A program made the position numbers and the translations under genes. From the NCBI RefSeq assembly GCF_000385375.1, contig NZ_ARVV01000001.1:2604001-2668000 (forward strand): 64,000 nucleotides of DNA, given 5' to 3'. This DNA comes from Methyloversatilis discipulorum (GTDB taxonomy: Bacteria > Pseudomonadota > Gammaproteobacteria > Burkholderiales > Rhodocyclaceae). The notes beneath the pieces are model-generated. The model searched no databases. It saw nothing but the letters and a program-made list of their open reading frames with translations, and was not told where the DNA came from. Below are positions 18,056-26,643 of the stretch, in pieces. The number at the start of each line of letters is the position of its first letter. Within the stretch, counting starts at the first letter, position 1.

Positions 18056-19096
18056 ATGACCGAAACCCCCAGTCCGCTGCGCATCGACAACGGTGTGCTC
18101 CACATCCTCGACCAGACCCGCCTGCCCTTCGCCGCACACGAACTGCGCATCGGCACCGCAGCGCAGGCCGCGCACGCCATCGCCTCGATGCAGGTGCGCG
18201 GCGCGCCGCTGATCGGTGCCATCGGCGCCTTCGGTCTGGCGCTGGCGCTGCGTGAGGCAGCCGACGACGACGCACTCGACGCCGCCCGACGCACGCTGGC
18301 CGCGACCCGACCGACCGCGGTGAACCTGGCCTGGGCGCTGGACCGGGTCGCGCGCGCGGTGCAGCCCCTCGCACCGTCGGCGCGTGCCGATGCCGCCTGG
18401 CGCGAGGCACTGGCGATCTGCGACGAGGACCGCGCGGCCAACCGCGCCATCGGCGAACACACGCTGGTGCTGATCCGCGCGCTGCCGGCACGCGGCCGCA
18501 TCAACCTGATGACCCACTGCAACGCCGGCTGGCTGGCCACGACCGGCTGGGGCACCGCGCTGTCCGGCATCTACCTGGCCCAGCAGGCCGGACTGGACAT
18601 CCACGTCTGGGTTTCGGAAACACGGCCGCGCAATCAGGGCCTGCTGACCGCCTGGGAACTGGCCTGCGCTGGCGTGCCGCACACCGTGATCGCCGACAAC
18701 GCGGCCGGCCAGCTGATGCGCGAAGGCCGCGTCGACGCGGTGGTGATCGGCGCCGACCGCATCGCAGCGAATGGCGACACCGCGAACAAGGTGGGCAGCT
18801 ATCTGAAGGCGCTGGCAGCACACGCGCACGCGCTGCCCTTCTGGGTTGCCGCGCCGTGGTCGACCATAGACCTCGCCTGCGCCGACGGCGACGCGATTCC
18901 GATCGAGGAGCGCAGCGGCGACGAGGTGCGCGTGGTACGCGGCGCCGAGGGCGGCGTCACGGTGCTCGACGCCAGCCGCGCCGTCGCCAATCCGGCCTTC
19001 GACGTGACCCCTGCGGCATTGCTCAGCGCCATCGTGACCGAGCGCGGTCCGATCGACTGCGCCGCGGGGCAGACACCGGCGCGGGCCAACATCTGA
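18056..19096 (+). CDS. mtnA: S-methyl-5-thioribose-1-phosphate isomerase
   Basis: 346 residues, eIF2B-alpha-like fold. Isomerises methylthioribose-1-phosphate to methylthioribulose-1-phosphate. Catalytic Cys155 (THCNAGWLAT) and Asp234 (VVIGADRIAANGD) are in place, along with VRGAPLIGAIGAFGL. Start 18056 gives MTETPSPLRIDNGVLH, typical for MtnA. No mtnB/C/D are nearby; instead a FucA-type aldolase gene follows, which changes the likely pathway. Confidence 0.95.
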   Translation: MTETPSPLRIDNGVLHILDQTRLPFAAHELRIGTAAQAAHAIASMQVRGAPLIGAIGAFGLALALREAADDDALDAARRTLAATRPTAVNLAWALDRVARAVQPLAPSARADAAWREALAICDEDRAANRAIGEHTLVLIRALPARGRINLMTHCNAGWLATTGWGTALSGIYLAQQAGLDIHVWVSETRPRNQGLLTAWELACAGVPHTVIADNAAGQLMREGRVDAVVIGADRIAANGDTANKVGSYLKALAAHAHALPFWVAAPWSTIDLACADGDAIPIEERSGDEVRVVRGAEGGVTVLDASRAVANPAFDVTPAALLSAIVTERGPIDCAAGQTPARANI

Positions 19097-19214
19097 CTTC
19101 ATCCACAGAAGTTAATGTTGTTTCGAGAAGACTGGAACCCTTATCTGTAAAGGGTTTCCGGCCGACGATGTGGCGAAACCACTGACGGATCGTCAACGTT
19201 TAACGCAGACACGC

Positions 19215-19242
19215 TTGTAATCCGCGGCGCGTTGGGGATAAT
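19215..19242 (+). promoter_or_regulatory. Putative sigma-70 promoter for the aldolase gene
   Basis: TTGTAA (19215-19220), 16-bp spacer, GATAAT (19237-19242), about 33 bp upstream of the aldolase start. Consensus-like; inferred by eye. The rest of the 179-bp gap after mtnA is A+T-richer and shows no gene. Confidence 0.5.
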
Positions 19243-19275
19243 CGGCGGCACTCCACAATACAGGGGCACACCCTG

Positions 19276-19905
19276 ATGACTGAGGTCAGCGGCGCCGACG
19301 TGCACTCTGCGGCTCGCCGGTTGGAAGCGTGCGGACTGAACCGCGGTGCGGCTGGCAATGTCAGCGCGCGCCGCGGCGCCGCATTCCTGATCACACCGAG
19401 CGGACTCGAACCGGATGCGTGCACGCCGGACGACATGGTTCTGGTCGACCTGGATGGCGGTTTCGCAGGCCGGCTCAAGCCGTCCTCGGAATGGCGCATC
19501 CATCGCGACATCTATCGGGCGCGACCCGAAGCCGGTGCAGTCGTGCATACGCACGCTCCCTTCGCAACCGCGCTGGCCTGCGTCGGTGCCGACATTCCAC
19601 CCTTCCATTACATGATTGCGCGCTTCGGTGGCGCCACCGTGCGCTGCGCGCGCTACGCCACCTTCGGCGAACAGGCGCTGTCCGACGCGGTGATCGAAGC
19701 GCTGGACGGTCGCTGTGCCTGCCTGATGGCCAACCACGGCATGCTGGTGTTCGGCCACGATCTGGCGCAGGCGGTGGCGCTGGCGGTGGAGTTCGAAACC
19801 CTGTGCGAGCAGTACTGGCGGGCGCTGCAGATCGGCACGCCGCGGCTGATCGACGACGCCGAAATGGCGCGCGTGCTGGTCAAGTTCGGGAGCTACGGTC
19901 AGTGA
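19276..19905 (+). CDS. Class II aldolase, FucA-like (candidate methylthioribulose-1-phosphate aldolase)
   Basis: 209 residues. Zinc ligands His91 and His93 (VVHTHAPFA) and His154 (ANHGMLVFG), with catalytic Glu72 (PSSEWRIH), sit within one residue of E. coli FucA numbering (73/92/94/155). It is much closer to L-fuculose-phosphate aldolase and Ald2-type enzymes than to the dehydratase MtnB, which shares the fold. Next to mtnA it probably splits methylthioribulose-1-phosphate to DHAP and methylthioacetaldehyde (inference). It could alternatively act on fuculose- or ribulose-1-phosphate. It has its own promoter-like sequence. Confidence 0.87.
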   Translation: MTEVSGADVHSAARRLEACGLNRGAAGNVSARRGAAFLITPSGLEPDACTPDDMVLVDLDGGFAGRLKPSSEWRIHRDIYRARPEAGAVVHTHAPFATALACVGADIPPFHYMIARFGGATVRCARYATFGEQALSDAVIEALDGRCACLMANHGMLVFGHDLAQAVALAVEFETLCEQYWRALQIGTPRLIDDAEMARVLVKFGSYGQ

Positions 19906-20019
19906 GCCGGGCGCCCCGTCAAGGCCGGCCGGTTAAAGAAACCGTGCCCACAGTCGTGAACCGGAACTACTCCTTTCTATCGAGCCTCGCGGCCGACTGC
20001 CCTACGAGCTGAGCCGGTC

Positions 20020-22635
20020 ATGCCCACCACTCTTCTGTCACACGGCACCACACCGCGCAATGAAGGCACGGAACGCCAGGTCGAGGCGGAACTGGTGGCG
20101 CTCGCCTATCGGCTGACGCCCTTCACGCTGCTGATGGCCATCGTGCTGGCCAGCCTGATCTGGGGCGTGCTGCACAACATCGTCGATCCGCGCGCGCTCA
20201 GCGTCTGGCTGGTGGCGATGGTGATCGTGAACGTCGGTCGCTACGGCCTCATCCTGGCCTGGCGCCATGTGTCGCCCGGCATCAATGAAACGCTGATCTG
20301 GAAGTGGCTGTTCATGCTCGGCGTGCTCGCCGCCGGCTCGGCCTGGGGATCGCTGGGCGTGTTCCTGATGCCGCCGCCCGGGCACCCCTACGAAATGGTG
20401 GTGCCGCTCTGTCTGGTGGCCGTTTCCGCCGTCGGGCTGTTCTCGCTGACCGGCATGTGGAAGGCCTATCTGTGCATGGCGCTGCCGACGCTGCTGCCGA
20501 CCGCCTACTTCTATCTGCGCTCGCCCGAACCCGAACGCGAGGTGCTGGGCGGCTTCATCCTGCTGTTCCTGATGATCGCCGTGGTCAATGCCCGTCGCTT
20601 CCAGCGCAACACTGCCGAGTTCATCCGGCTGCGCCTGCACCACGCCAAGGTGGCGCAGGAAAACGAGGAAGCGAAGGAGAACGCGGAACAGGCCAACCAG
20701 GCGAAGAGCCAGTTCCTGGCGAACATGAGCCACGAAATCCGCACGCCGATGAATGGCGTGCTGGGCATGGCGCAGCTGCTGCTGCGCAGCGAACTGAATG
20801 GCGAGCAGCGGCGTTACCTCGAAACGCTGTACCGCTCGGGCGAGAACCTGCTCGATCTGCTGAACGACATCCTCGACCTGTCGAAGATCGAAGCCGGCCG
20901 CTTCGATCTCGTGCGCAGCGAATTCGACCCGCGGCGCACGCTGCGCGAGGTGACCGAATTGCTCGGCGCCCAGGCGCGCGAAAAGAACCTGACGCTGGCG
21001 CTCGACGTCGACGACGCGGTGCCTGGCCGCATCGAGGGCGACCCGGGTCGCCTGCGCCAGATCGCCGTCAACCTGATCGGCAACGCCATCAAGTTCACCG
21101 ACCACGGCGGCGTGTTCATCACGCTGCGTGCGCACTCGATGGACGACGACCTGATGCTGCACGATCGCCCGACCAGCGGTTCGGTGCGCATGGTCATGTC
21201 GGTCCGCGATACCGGCATCGGCATCGCGCACGACGACCAGGCGCGCATCTTCGACGCCTTCGCCCAGGCCGACAACACCGCCTCGCGCCGCTTCGGCGGC
21301 ACCGGTCTCGGTCTGGCGATTTCGCGTCAGCTGGCCGAAATGCTCGGCGGTTCGGTGACGCTGCGCAGCGCCCAGGGCATAGGCTCCACCTTTACGCTGT
21401 CGCTGCCGTGCAAGGTGGTATCGACCGGCATCGAGGAAGCGCAGAACAGCCTGTCGCTGCCCACCTTGCCGCGACTGTCCGGCAGCGTGCTGCTGGTCGA
21501 GGACAGCCCGGTCAATGCCGAAGTCGCGTCCCACATGCTGGAGGCCTTCGGCCTGCGCTGCACGCTGGCGCGCGACGGTCGCCAGGCGCTGCAGGAGCTT
21601 GAACACGCCCGCTTCGACCTCGTGCTGATGGACTGCCAGATGCCCGGCATGGACGGCTTCGAGGCCTGCGAACGCATCCGCGATCGCGAACGCCTGGTCG
21701 GCCTGCCGGCCACCCCGCTGATCGCGCTGACCGCCGGTGCCAACGACGGCGATCGCGAAAACTGCATCGCCGCCGGCATGGACGACTACCTGGCCAAGCC
21801 CTTCCGCGAGGACGACCTGTACGCCATCGTGCGCAAGTGGCTGCCGGACAACGCGGTGTCCGGCACGCAGTCGATCTCGATCGACGCGATCAACCAGCAG
21901 GACCGCGCGCGCTTCGCCGCGCTCTACGAGAAGGAATCGCAGCGCAACGTGCTGGCCATGCAGGAAGCACTGCGCGAGCGCGATGAGAACACGCTGCGCC
22001 GCGCCGCCCACACGCTGAAGTCGCTGGCCGTGCATGCGCAGGCTTTCGACCTGCACGACACGATGCGTCGCCTCGAAGCGGCTGCGCTGGAAAAGGACTG
22101 GGCGCTCGCCACCACGCTGGTACCGATCGCCAGCCGCATGCAGCTGGAGTCGGCGCGTCGCGTACTCGAATGCAGCCTGGACAGCGAAGGCGCGCAGGGC
22201 GCACTGCCCGACGCGCTGGACATCCTGATCGTCGACGACGACGAGGCGGAACGCTTCCTGATGCGTCGCTCGCTCGAAGGCGCCGGCTGCACGCACATCC
22301 GCGAGGCGGAGAGCGGCGAGCAGGCGCTGCTGATGGTGGGCCAGCAATGCCCGCACGTACTGCTGCTCGACGGCCTGATGCAGGGCATGGACGGCGTCGC
22401 CACCTGCAAGGCGCTGCGCGAACACTACAGCGCCGACAAGCTGGTCATCGTGATGCTGTCGGGCATCGAGGACCCGGCCTGGCAGCGCGCCGCGATGGAC
22501 GCCGGCGCCAGCTGCTTCGTCGCCAAATCGGTGTCGCGCGACAAGCTGATGGATACGCTGACTGCGCGTCTGGCAGAACTCGACCGCCCGCTGCGCAGTC
22601 GACTGCGTGGCAAGCCGCGTCTCAGCGTGGCCTGA
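20020..22635 (+). CDS. Membrane hybrid histidine kinase (HK-REC-Hpt-REC)
   Basis: 871 residues. N-terminal membrane region (about residues 30-190, roughly six helices), then the HisKA dimerisation domain with His238 in [12 protein letters not shown] and the ATPase domain ([31 protein letters not shown]). Receiver 1 follows with Asp538 ([11 protein letters not shown]), a histidine-phosphotransfer domain with His664 (AAHTLKS) and a second receiver with Asp784 ([12 protein letters not shown]). A complete internal phosphorelay plus a terminal receiver, with no DNA-binding output, suggests it signals to another partner. The sensed stimulus is unknown; there is no periplasmic domain of useful size. 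Confidence 0.92.
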   Translation: MPTTLLSHGTTPRNEGTERQVEAELVALAYRLTPFTLLMAIVLASLIWGVLHNIVDPRALSVWLVAMVIVNVGRYGLILAWRHVSPGINETLIWKWLFMLGVLAAGSAWGSLGVFLMPPPGHPYEMVVPLCLVAVSAVGLFSLTGMWKAYLCMALPTLLPTAYFYLRSPEPEREVLGGFILLFLMIAVVNARRFQRNTAEFIRLRLHHAKVAQENEEAKENAEQANQAKSQFLANMSHEIRTPMNGVLGMAQLLLRSELNGEQRRYLETLYRSGENLLDLLNDILDLSKIEAGRFDLVRSEFDPRRTLREVTELLGAQAREKNLTLALDVDDAVPGRIEGDPGRLRQIAVNLIGNAIKFTDHGGVFITLRAHSMDDDLMLHDRPTSGSVRMVMSVRDTGIGIAHDDQARIFDAFAQADNTASRRFGGTGLGLAISRQLAEMLGGSVTLRSAQGIGSTFTLSLPCKVVSTGIEEAQNSLSLPTLPRLSGSVLLVEDSPVNAEVASHMLEAFGLRCTLARDGRQALQELEHARFDLVLMDCQMPGMDGFEACERIRDRERLVGLPATPLIALTAGANDGDRENCIAAGMDDYLAKPFREDDLYAIVRKWLPDNAVSGTQSISIDAINQQDRARFAALYEKESQRNVLAMQEALRERDENTLRRAAHTLKSLAVHAQAFDLHDTMRRLEAAALEKDWALATTLVPIASRMQLESARRVLECSLDSEGAQGALPDALDILIVDDDEAERFLMRRSLEGAGCTHIREAESGEQALLMVGQQCPHVLLLDGLMQGMDGVATCKALREHYSADKLVIVMLSGIEDPAWQRAAMDAGASCFVAKSVSRDKLMDTLTARLAELDRPLRSRLRGKPRLSVA

Positions 22636-22680
22636 TCGTCGCCCCGTCCTGCGCGGCGATCCACCGCGAAGGAGTCACCG

Positions 22681-23265
22681 ATGCGCTCAACCCTCGTCGT
22701 TCTTGCACTGTGCGCCTGCAGCAGCGCCTACGCCATCGATCCCGCCGCCGTGCCGCCGGACAAGCGCACGGTGCTGGACCGCTATCTGACCTCGGCCGAG
22801 GCGCACCGCATGCTGAGCAACAACCCCGGCGGCACGCTCTTCCTCGACGTGCGCACGCAGGCCGAGGTGAGCTACGTCGGCGTACCGGCAGGCATGGACG
22901 CCAACGTGCCCTTCATGCTGGTCGATTTCGACCACTTCGACGCCAAGTCGCGCCGCTTCACGCTGCACAAGAACCCTGAATTCATCCGCTCGGTCGAGCA
23001 GCGCCTGCAGGCCAAGGGACTGGACCGCAACGCCGACATCGTGCTCATCTGCCGCTCGGGCGACCGCACCGCGCGCGCCGTCAATGCGCTGGCCGCGGCC
23101 GGTTTCACCCGGGTATGGACGGTGATCGACGGTTTCGAGGGCGACACCGCGGACAGCGGCGCCGAGCGGGGCAAGCGCACCGTCAATGGCTGGAAGAACG
23201 CGGGCCTGCCGTGGAGCTACGCGCTCGAGCCGGCGCAGGTCTGGCTGCCGGCTGGCGCGCGCTGA
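22681..23265 (+). CDS. Periplasmic rhodanese-like protein
   Basis: 194 residues, signal peptide of about 19 residues (ending SSAYA). Rhodanese fold with LFLDVRTQAEVSYVG and the active-site loop with Cys124 (LICRSGDRTARAVN), a six-residue loop typical of sulfurtransferases. The last residues, GWKNAGLPWSY, are seen in PQQ- or cytochrome-associated rhodanese proteins. It could carry persulfide sulfur in the periplasm. Start 22681 has GAAGGAG upstream. The tail converges on the b561 gene with no gap. Confidence 0.88.
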   Translation: MRSTLVVLALCACSSAYAIDPAAVPPDKRTVLDRYLTSAEAHRMLSNNPGGTLFLDVRTQAEVSYVGVPAGMDANVPFMLVDFDHFDAKSRRFTLHKNPEFIRSVEQRLQAKGLDRNADIVLICRSGDRTARAVNALAAAGFTRVWTVIDGFEGDTADSGAERGKRTVNGWKNAGLPWSYALEPAQVWLPAGAR

Positions 23266-23790
23266 TCAGCGTCCGGGCAGCATGCGCGACAGCAGCCCGT
23301 CGCGGTCGATGAAGTGGTGCTTCAGCGCGGCCACCACGTGGCCCGCCACCACCAGCATGAAGAACCAGTTCAGCAGCCGGTGCGTCAGCAGCAGCGCCTC
23401 GCCCAGCGCCTCGTCCTTGGCCAGCAGATCGGGCAGCGGCAGCACGCCGAACCAGACGGTCTGGAAGCCCTTGGCCGAACTCATCAGCCAGCCGGACAGC
23501 GGCACGATCACCATCAGCAGATAGAGCAGATGATGGCCCGCCTTGGCCGCCTTCACCTGCCACGCCGGCATGCCGGCCGGCAGTGCCGGCGGCCGGTGCG
23601 TGATGCGCCACGCAAGGCGCGCGAGCACCAGCAGGAACACGGTGACGCCGGCCCACTTGTGATACGAGTAGAACTTCAGCTTCTGCGGCGACAGCGGCAG
23701 TTCGACCATGTAGAGGCCGAAGCCGAACATGCCGAACAGCATCAGCGCGATCAGCCAGTGAAGCGACATCGCGGTGCGGGTGTAGCGCAT
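23266..23790 (-). CDS. Cytochrome b561
   Basis: 174 residues, four membrane helices. Heme-ligating histidines are expected in AMSLHWLIALM (helix 1), YSYHKWAGVTV (helix 2), AGHHLLYLLMV (helix 3) and VAGHVVAALKHHF (helix 4), the di-heme b561 pattern. It transfers electrons between the quinone pool and periplasmic or membrane acceptors (family knowledge). It converges on the rhodanese gene with adjacent stops. Confidence 0.92.
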   Translation of the reverse strand: MRYTRTAMSLHWLIALMLFGMFGFGLYMVELPLSPQKLKFYSYHKWAGVTVFLLVLARLAWRITHRPPALPAGMPAWQVKAAKAGHHLLYLLMVIVPLSGWLMSSAKGFQTVWFGVLPLPDLLAKDEALGEALLLTHRLLNWFFMLVVAGHVVAALKHHFIDRDGLLSRMLPGR

Positions 23791-23884
23791 CGTTGTTTTC
23801 CTGTGCGAGGGGTGAAGCAGGCTGGAGGCGCGTCGGCCTCCGCGAGGTTCGGCATTGTCGGTGCGTCGCAGTTCCGGCGGAAGC

Positions 23885-23903
23885 CCCGGCCGGTGCGGCC
23901 GGG
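23885..23903 (-). terminator. Hairpin downstream of kup
   Basis: CCCGGCC / GGCCGGG stem of 7 bp with a 5-nt loop, followed on the minus strand only by mixed sequence. It may terminate kup or be a GC-rich hairpin. The 140-bp gap between kup and the b561 start holds nothing else I recognise. Confidence 0.4.
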
Positions 23904-23930
23904 AAAATTGCCCACACCCGCTGCAGCCGT

Positions 23931-25811
23931 TCAGAGACTGATCTGCGTGCCCAGCTCGACCACCTGATTGGGCGGCAGGTGGAAGTAGTTCGCCGGCCCT
24001 TCAGACTGCCGCATCATCCAGCCGAACAGCGCGCGCCGCCACGACTGCAGATCGTCACCCTGCCCTTCGACCACGGTCGCCCGGGCGACGAAATAGGTGG
24101 TGCTCATCGGCTCCAGTTCGAGGCCCAGATCGGCCAGCGCGGCAAGCGCCTGCGGTATGTCCGGTTCCTCCCGGAAGCCGTAGCGCGCCTCCACCGTGTA
24201 GTGCTCACCGCCGAGCTTGTGCACCTCGATGCGGTCGATGTCTGGCACGCGCGGCACGTCCTCGATCATCACGTGCAGGAAGAACACGCGTTCGTGCAGC
24301 ACCTTGAAGTGCTTCAGGTTGTGGAACAGCGCGCTGGGCACGGTTTCGGTATCGGACGTCAGGTAGATCGCCGTGCCGGGCACTCGCGGTACGTCCAGCG
24401 GCGGTCCGCCGATGAAGTCGGCCATCGGAATGTTGATGCGCCGGCGTTCCCGGGTGATCAGCGCGGTGCCCTGCTTCCACGTCGTGAGCATCGTGAACAG
24501 CGCACCGCCGAGCAGCATGGGCAGCCAGCCGCCGGCCATGAACTTGGTCAGATTGGAGGCGAAGAACAGCATCTCGACCACCAGGAAGACACCGAGCACG
24601 GCGAGCAGCAGCGTCTTCAGGCGACGCTGCGACATGGTCGTGATGAACAGCATCAGCAGCGTCGTGATGATCATGTCGCCCGACACCGCGATGCCGTAGG
24701 CGGCGGCCAGCTCGCTCGAGGTGTCGAACTCGAGCACCAGCACGACCACGGCGACCAGCATCATCCAGTTCACCGCCGGTATATAGACCTGCCCGCGTTC
24801 GGTGTCCGAGGTGTGCAGCTGACGCAGGCGCGGCAGATAGCCCAGGCGCGTCGCCTGGGCGGTGATCGAGAAGGCGCCCGAGATGGTCGCCTGCGACGCG
24901 ATCACGGTGGCCATCGTCGCCAGCGCGACCAGCGGCAGCCGCCAGTCCTCCGGAGCCAGCATGAAGAAGGGGTTGCTGACCGCTTCGGATGCGCGCAGCA
25001 CCAGCGCGCCCTGACCGAAGTAGTTGATCAGCAGCGCCGGCGACACGATGAAATACCAGGCCAGCCGCACCGGGCGCCGGCCGAAATGCCCCATGTCGGC
25101 ATACAGCGCCTCGCCACCGGTCAGCGCAAGGAAGACCGCACCGAGCAGCAGGAAGGCCTGCCCCGGCTTGTCGATCGCGAACGACACGGCGTAGGCCGGG
25201 TTCAGCGCGCGCAGCACCTCGGGCGTCTGCGCGATGCTCGATGCACCCAGCAACGCCAGCACGGCGAACCAGACGATGGTGACCGGCCCGAAGAAACGCC
25301 CCACGACAGCCGTGCCGGTGCGCTGCACACAGAACAGCAGGACCAGGATGACGATGGTGATCGGTTCGACCCAGTGCTCCAGGGTCGGCGTCACCACGGC
25401 GATGCCCTCGACCGCCGACAGCACCGAAATCGCCGGCGTGATCACCGCGTCGCCGTAGAACATTGCGGCAGCGAACACGCCAGCCGCGGTGACCGCGGCA
25501 ACGCGGCGCCGTACGCCGGTGCGCGCCGAGCGCTGCGCCAGCGAAGCCAGCGCCAGTGCGCCGCCCTCACCCTCGTTGTCGAAGCGCAGCACGATGAACA
25601 CGTACTTGAACGAAATGATCAGCGTGACCGCCCAGAACAGCGCCGACAGCGTGGCCAGCACATTGGCCTCCGACAGCGGCAGTCCGTGCGATCCGGCGAA
25701 GGCTTCCTTGAAGGCGTAGAGCGGGCTGGTACCGATGTCGCCGAACACGACGCCGAGTGCGGCAAGCATCAGCGGCGCGAGGGCTTTCGGCTCTTGAGTG
25801 GCCTGGGTCAT
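23931..25811 (-). CDS. kup: Low-affinity potassium transporter Kup
   Basis: 626 residues (E. coli Kup is 622). KALAPLMLAALGVVFGDIGT and SPLYAFKEAF form the conserved N-terminal signature. About 12 helices follow, with NEGEGGALALASLA and GGEALYADMGHFG, and then a cytoplasmic C-terminal domain of about 170 residues. It imports K+ with protons. Start 25811 gives MTQATQEPKALAP; an ATG at 25856 in frame is a possible alternative. Divergent from the pyrophosphohydrolase gene. Confidence 0.95.
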   Translation of the reverse strand: MTQATQEPKALAPLMLAALGVVFGDIGTSPLYAFKEAFAGSHGLPLSEANVLATLSALFWAVTLIISFKYVFIVLRFDNEGEGGALALASLAQRSARTGVRRRVAAVTAAGVFAAAMFYGDAVITPAISVLSAVEGIAVVTPTLEHWVEPITIVILVLLFCVQRTGTAVVGRFFGPVTIVWFAVLALLGASSIAQTPEVLRALNPAYAVSFAIDKPGQAFLLLGAVFLALTGGEALYADMGHFGRRPVRLAWYFIVSPALLINYFGQGALVLRASEAVSNPFFMLAPEDWRLPLVALATMATVIASQATISGAFSITAQATRLGYLPRLRQLHTSDTERGQVYIPAVNWMMLVAVVVLVLEFDTSSELAAAYGIAVSGDMIITTLLMLFITTMSQRRLKTLLLAVLGVFLVVEMLFFASNLTKFMAGGWLPMLLGGALFTMLTTWKQGTALITRERRRINIPMADFIGGPPLDVPRVPGTAIYLTSDTETVPSALFHNLKHFKVLHERVFFLHVMIEDVPRVPDIDRIEVHKLGGEHYTVEARYGFREEPDIPQALAALADLGLELEPMSTTYFVARATVVEGQGDDLQSWRRALFGWMMRQSEGPANYFHLPPNQVVELGTQISL

Positions 25812-25934
25812 CAGGGGAATCGGTTGGAAGACGTCGCCGATACTGCGCCGCACCATTTGCAAGATCAAGTCTTGACGGCGACGCAAGGTTGGAGTTTTGC
25901 AACAATCACACACCTCCGTTACTTCGATCACGCC

Positions 25935-26306
25935 ATGCCGTCGCCCACCGACACCACCGACCTGTCCGCCCTGCGCGAGCTGATCCGCCATTTCGTCGAT
26001 GAACGCGACTGGGCGCAGTTCCATACGCCGAAGAATCTGGCGATGGCGATGAGCATCGAAGCCGCCGAGGTGATGGAACACTTCCAGTGGCTGCCCACCG
26101 GCCACGAACTGGCCGACGACAAGCGCACCGCGGTCGGCCACGAACTGGCCGACGTGCTGGTCTATCTGGTGCGTCTGGCCGACGTGCTGGAGATCGATCT
26201 GCCGGCCGCGGTGGCCGACAAGATGGCGCTGAACCGCCAGAAGTACCCCGCCGACCGGGTACGCGGCGACGCGCGCAAGTACGACGAGTACCCCGATCGC
26301 GAATGA
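25935..26306 (+). CDS. MazG-like nucleotide pyrophosphohydrolase (dCTPase/RS21-C6 type)
   Basis: 123 residues, all-alpha NTP pyrophosphatase. The metal-binding pattern is in AMAMSIEAAEVMEHFQW (two Glu) and ELADVLVYLVRLADVL (Glu and Asp). It probably removes non-canonical dNTPs such as modified dCTP (family knowledge). Start 25935 gives MPSPTDTTDLSALREL. The long frame upstream is opposite kup and is a shadow. The segment after it, to the mfd start at 26644, is non-coding or a small inserted element. Confidence 0.9.
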   Translation: MPSPTDTTDLSALRELIRHFVDERDWAQFHTPKNLAMAMSIEAAEVMEHFQWLPTGHELADDKRTAVGHELADVLVYLVRLADVLEIDLPAAVADKMALNRQKYPADRVRGDARKYDEYPDRE

Positions 26307-26343
26307 AGCGGGCAAGGCGTCCGAAGCGGTTTCCGGGATAATC

Positions 26344-26575
26344 CTGAAAACCTCGGTTGACCGCTTGCCATGAAGCCGAAAGCTCTGCCCTTCAAGGACA
26401 TCGGTCGGTTTGTATCGCTCACTCTCCGGATGAGACCGCTTCGACGTCGCGTGCACGGCCGGCGGGGCGCCCGGCCGCGTTGCTCGTCCTTGCAGGGAGC
26501 CATCCTGCCGCGTCCTCGCGCCTTGCCGTGCATCCCGCCAACCGCGCCCACGACGCCGATCAACTGAGGTTTTCT
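26344..26575. mobile_element. Possible 232-bp MITE-like element with terminal inverted repeats
   Basis: The ends GAAAACCTCGGTTGACCG (26346-26363) and CGATCAACTGAGGTTTTC (26557-26574) are inverted repeats matching at 16 of 18 positions. The octamer GGATAATC lies directly outside on both sides (26336-26343 and 26576-26583), like a target-site duplication. No transposase is encoded; a 65-codon frame at 26370-26567 inside has no family resemblance. Against: GGATAATC also looks like a promoter -10 and occurs once more in the window (19236-19243), and the elements abut it with 1-2 odd bases. Confidence 0.5.
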
Positions 26576-26643
26576 GGATAATCGCGCCTCTGCCGTCACC
26601 GGTGGCGCCCGAACGTTCGGTCGCCCCACTGCTCTACCCGCAC

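Noticed and set aside
19276..19905. Naming the aldolase mtnB
   Set aside because: Same superfamily, but its residues and spacing follow FucA (SSEWR, HTH, NHGM) and not the MtnB dehydratase.
26370..26567. Small 65-codon frame inside the inverted-repeat element
   Set aside because: Basic, Pro/Arg-rich with no ribosome site or homology I recognise; probably not translated.
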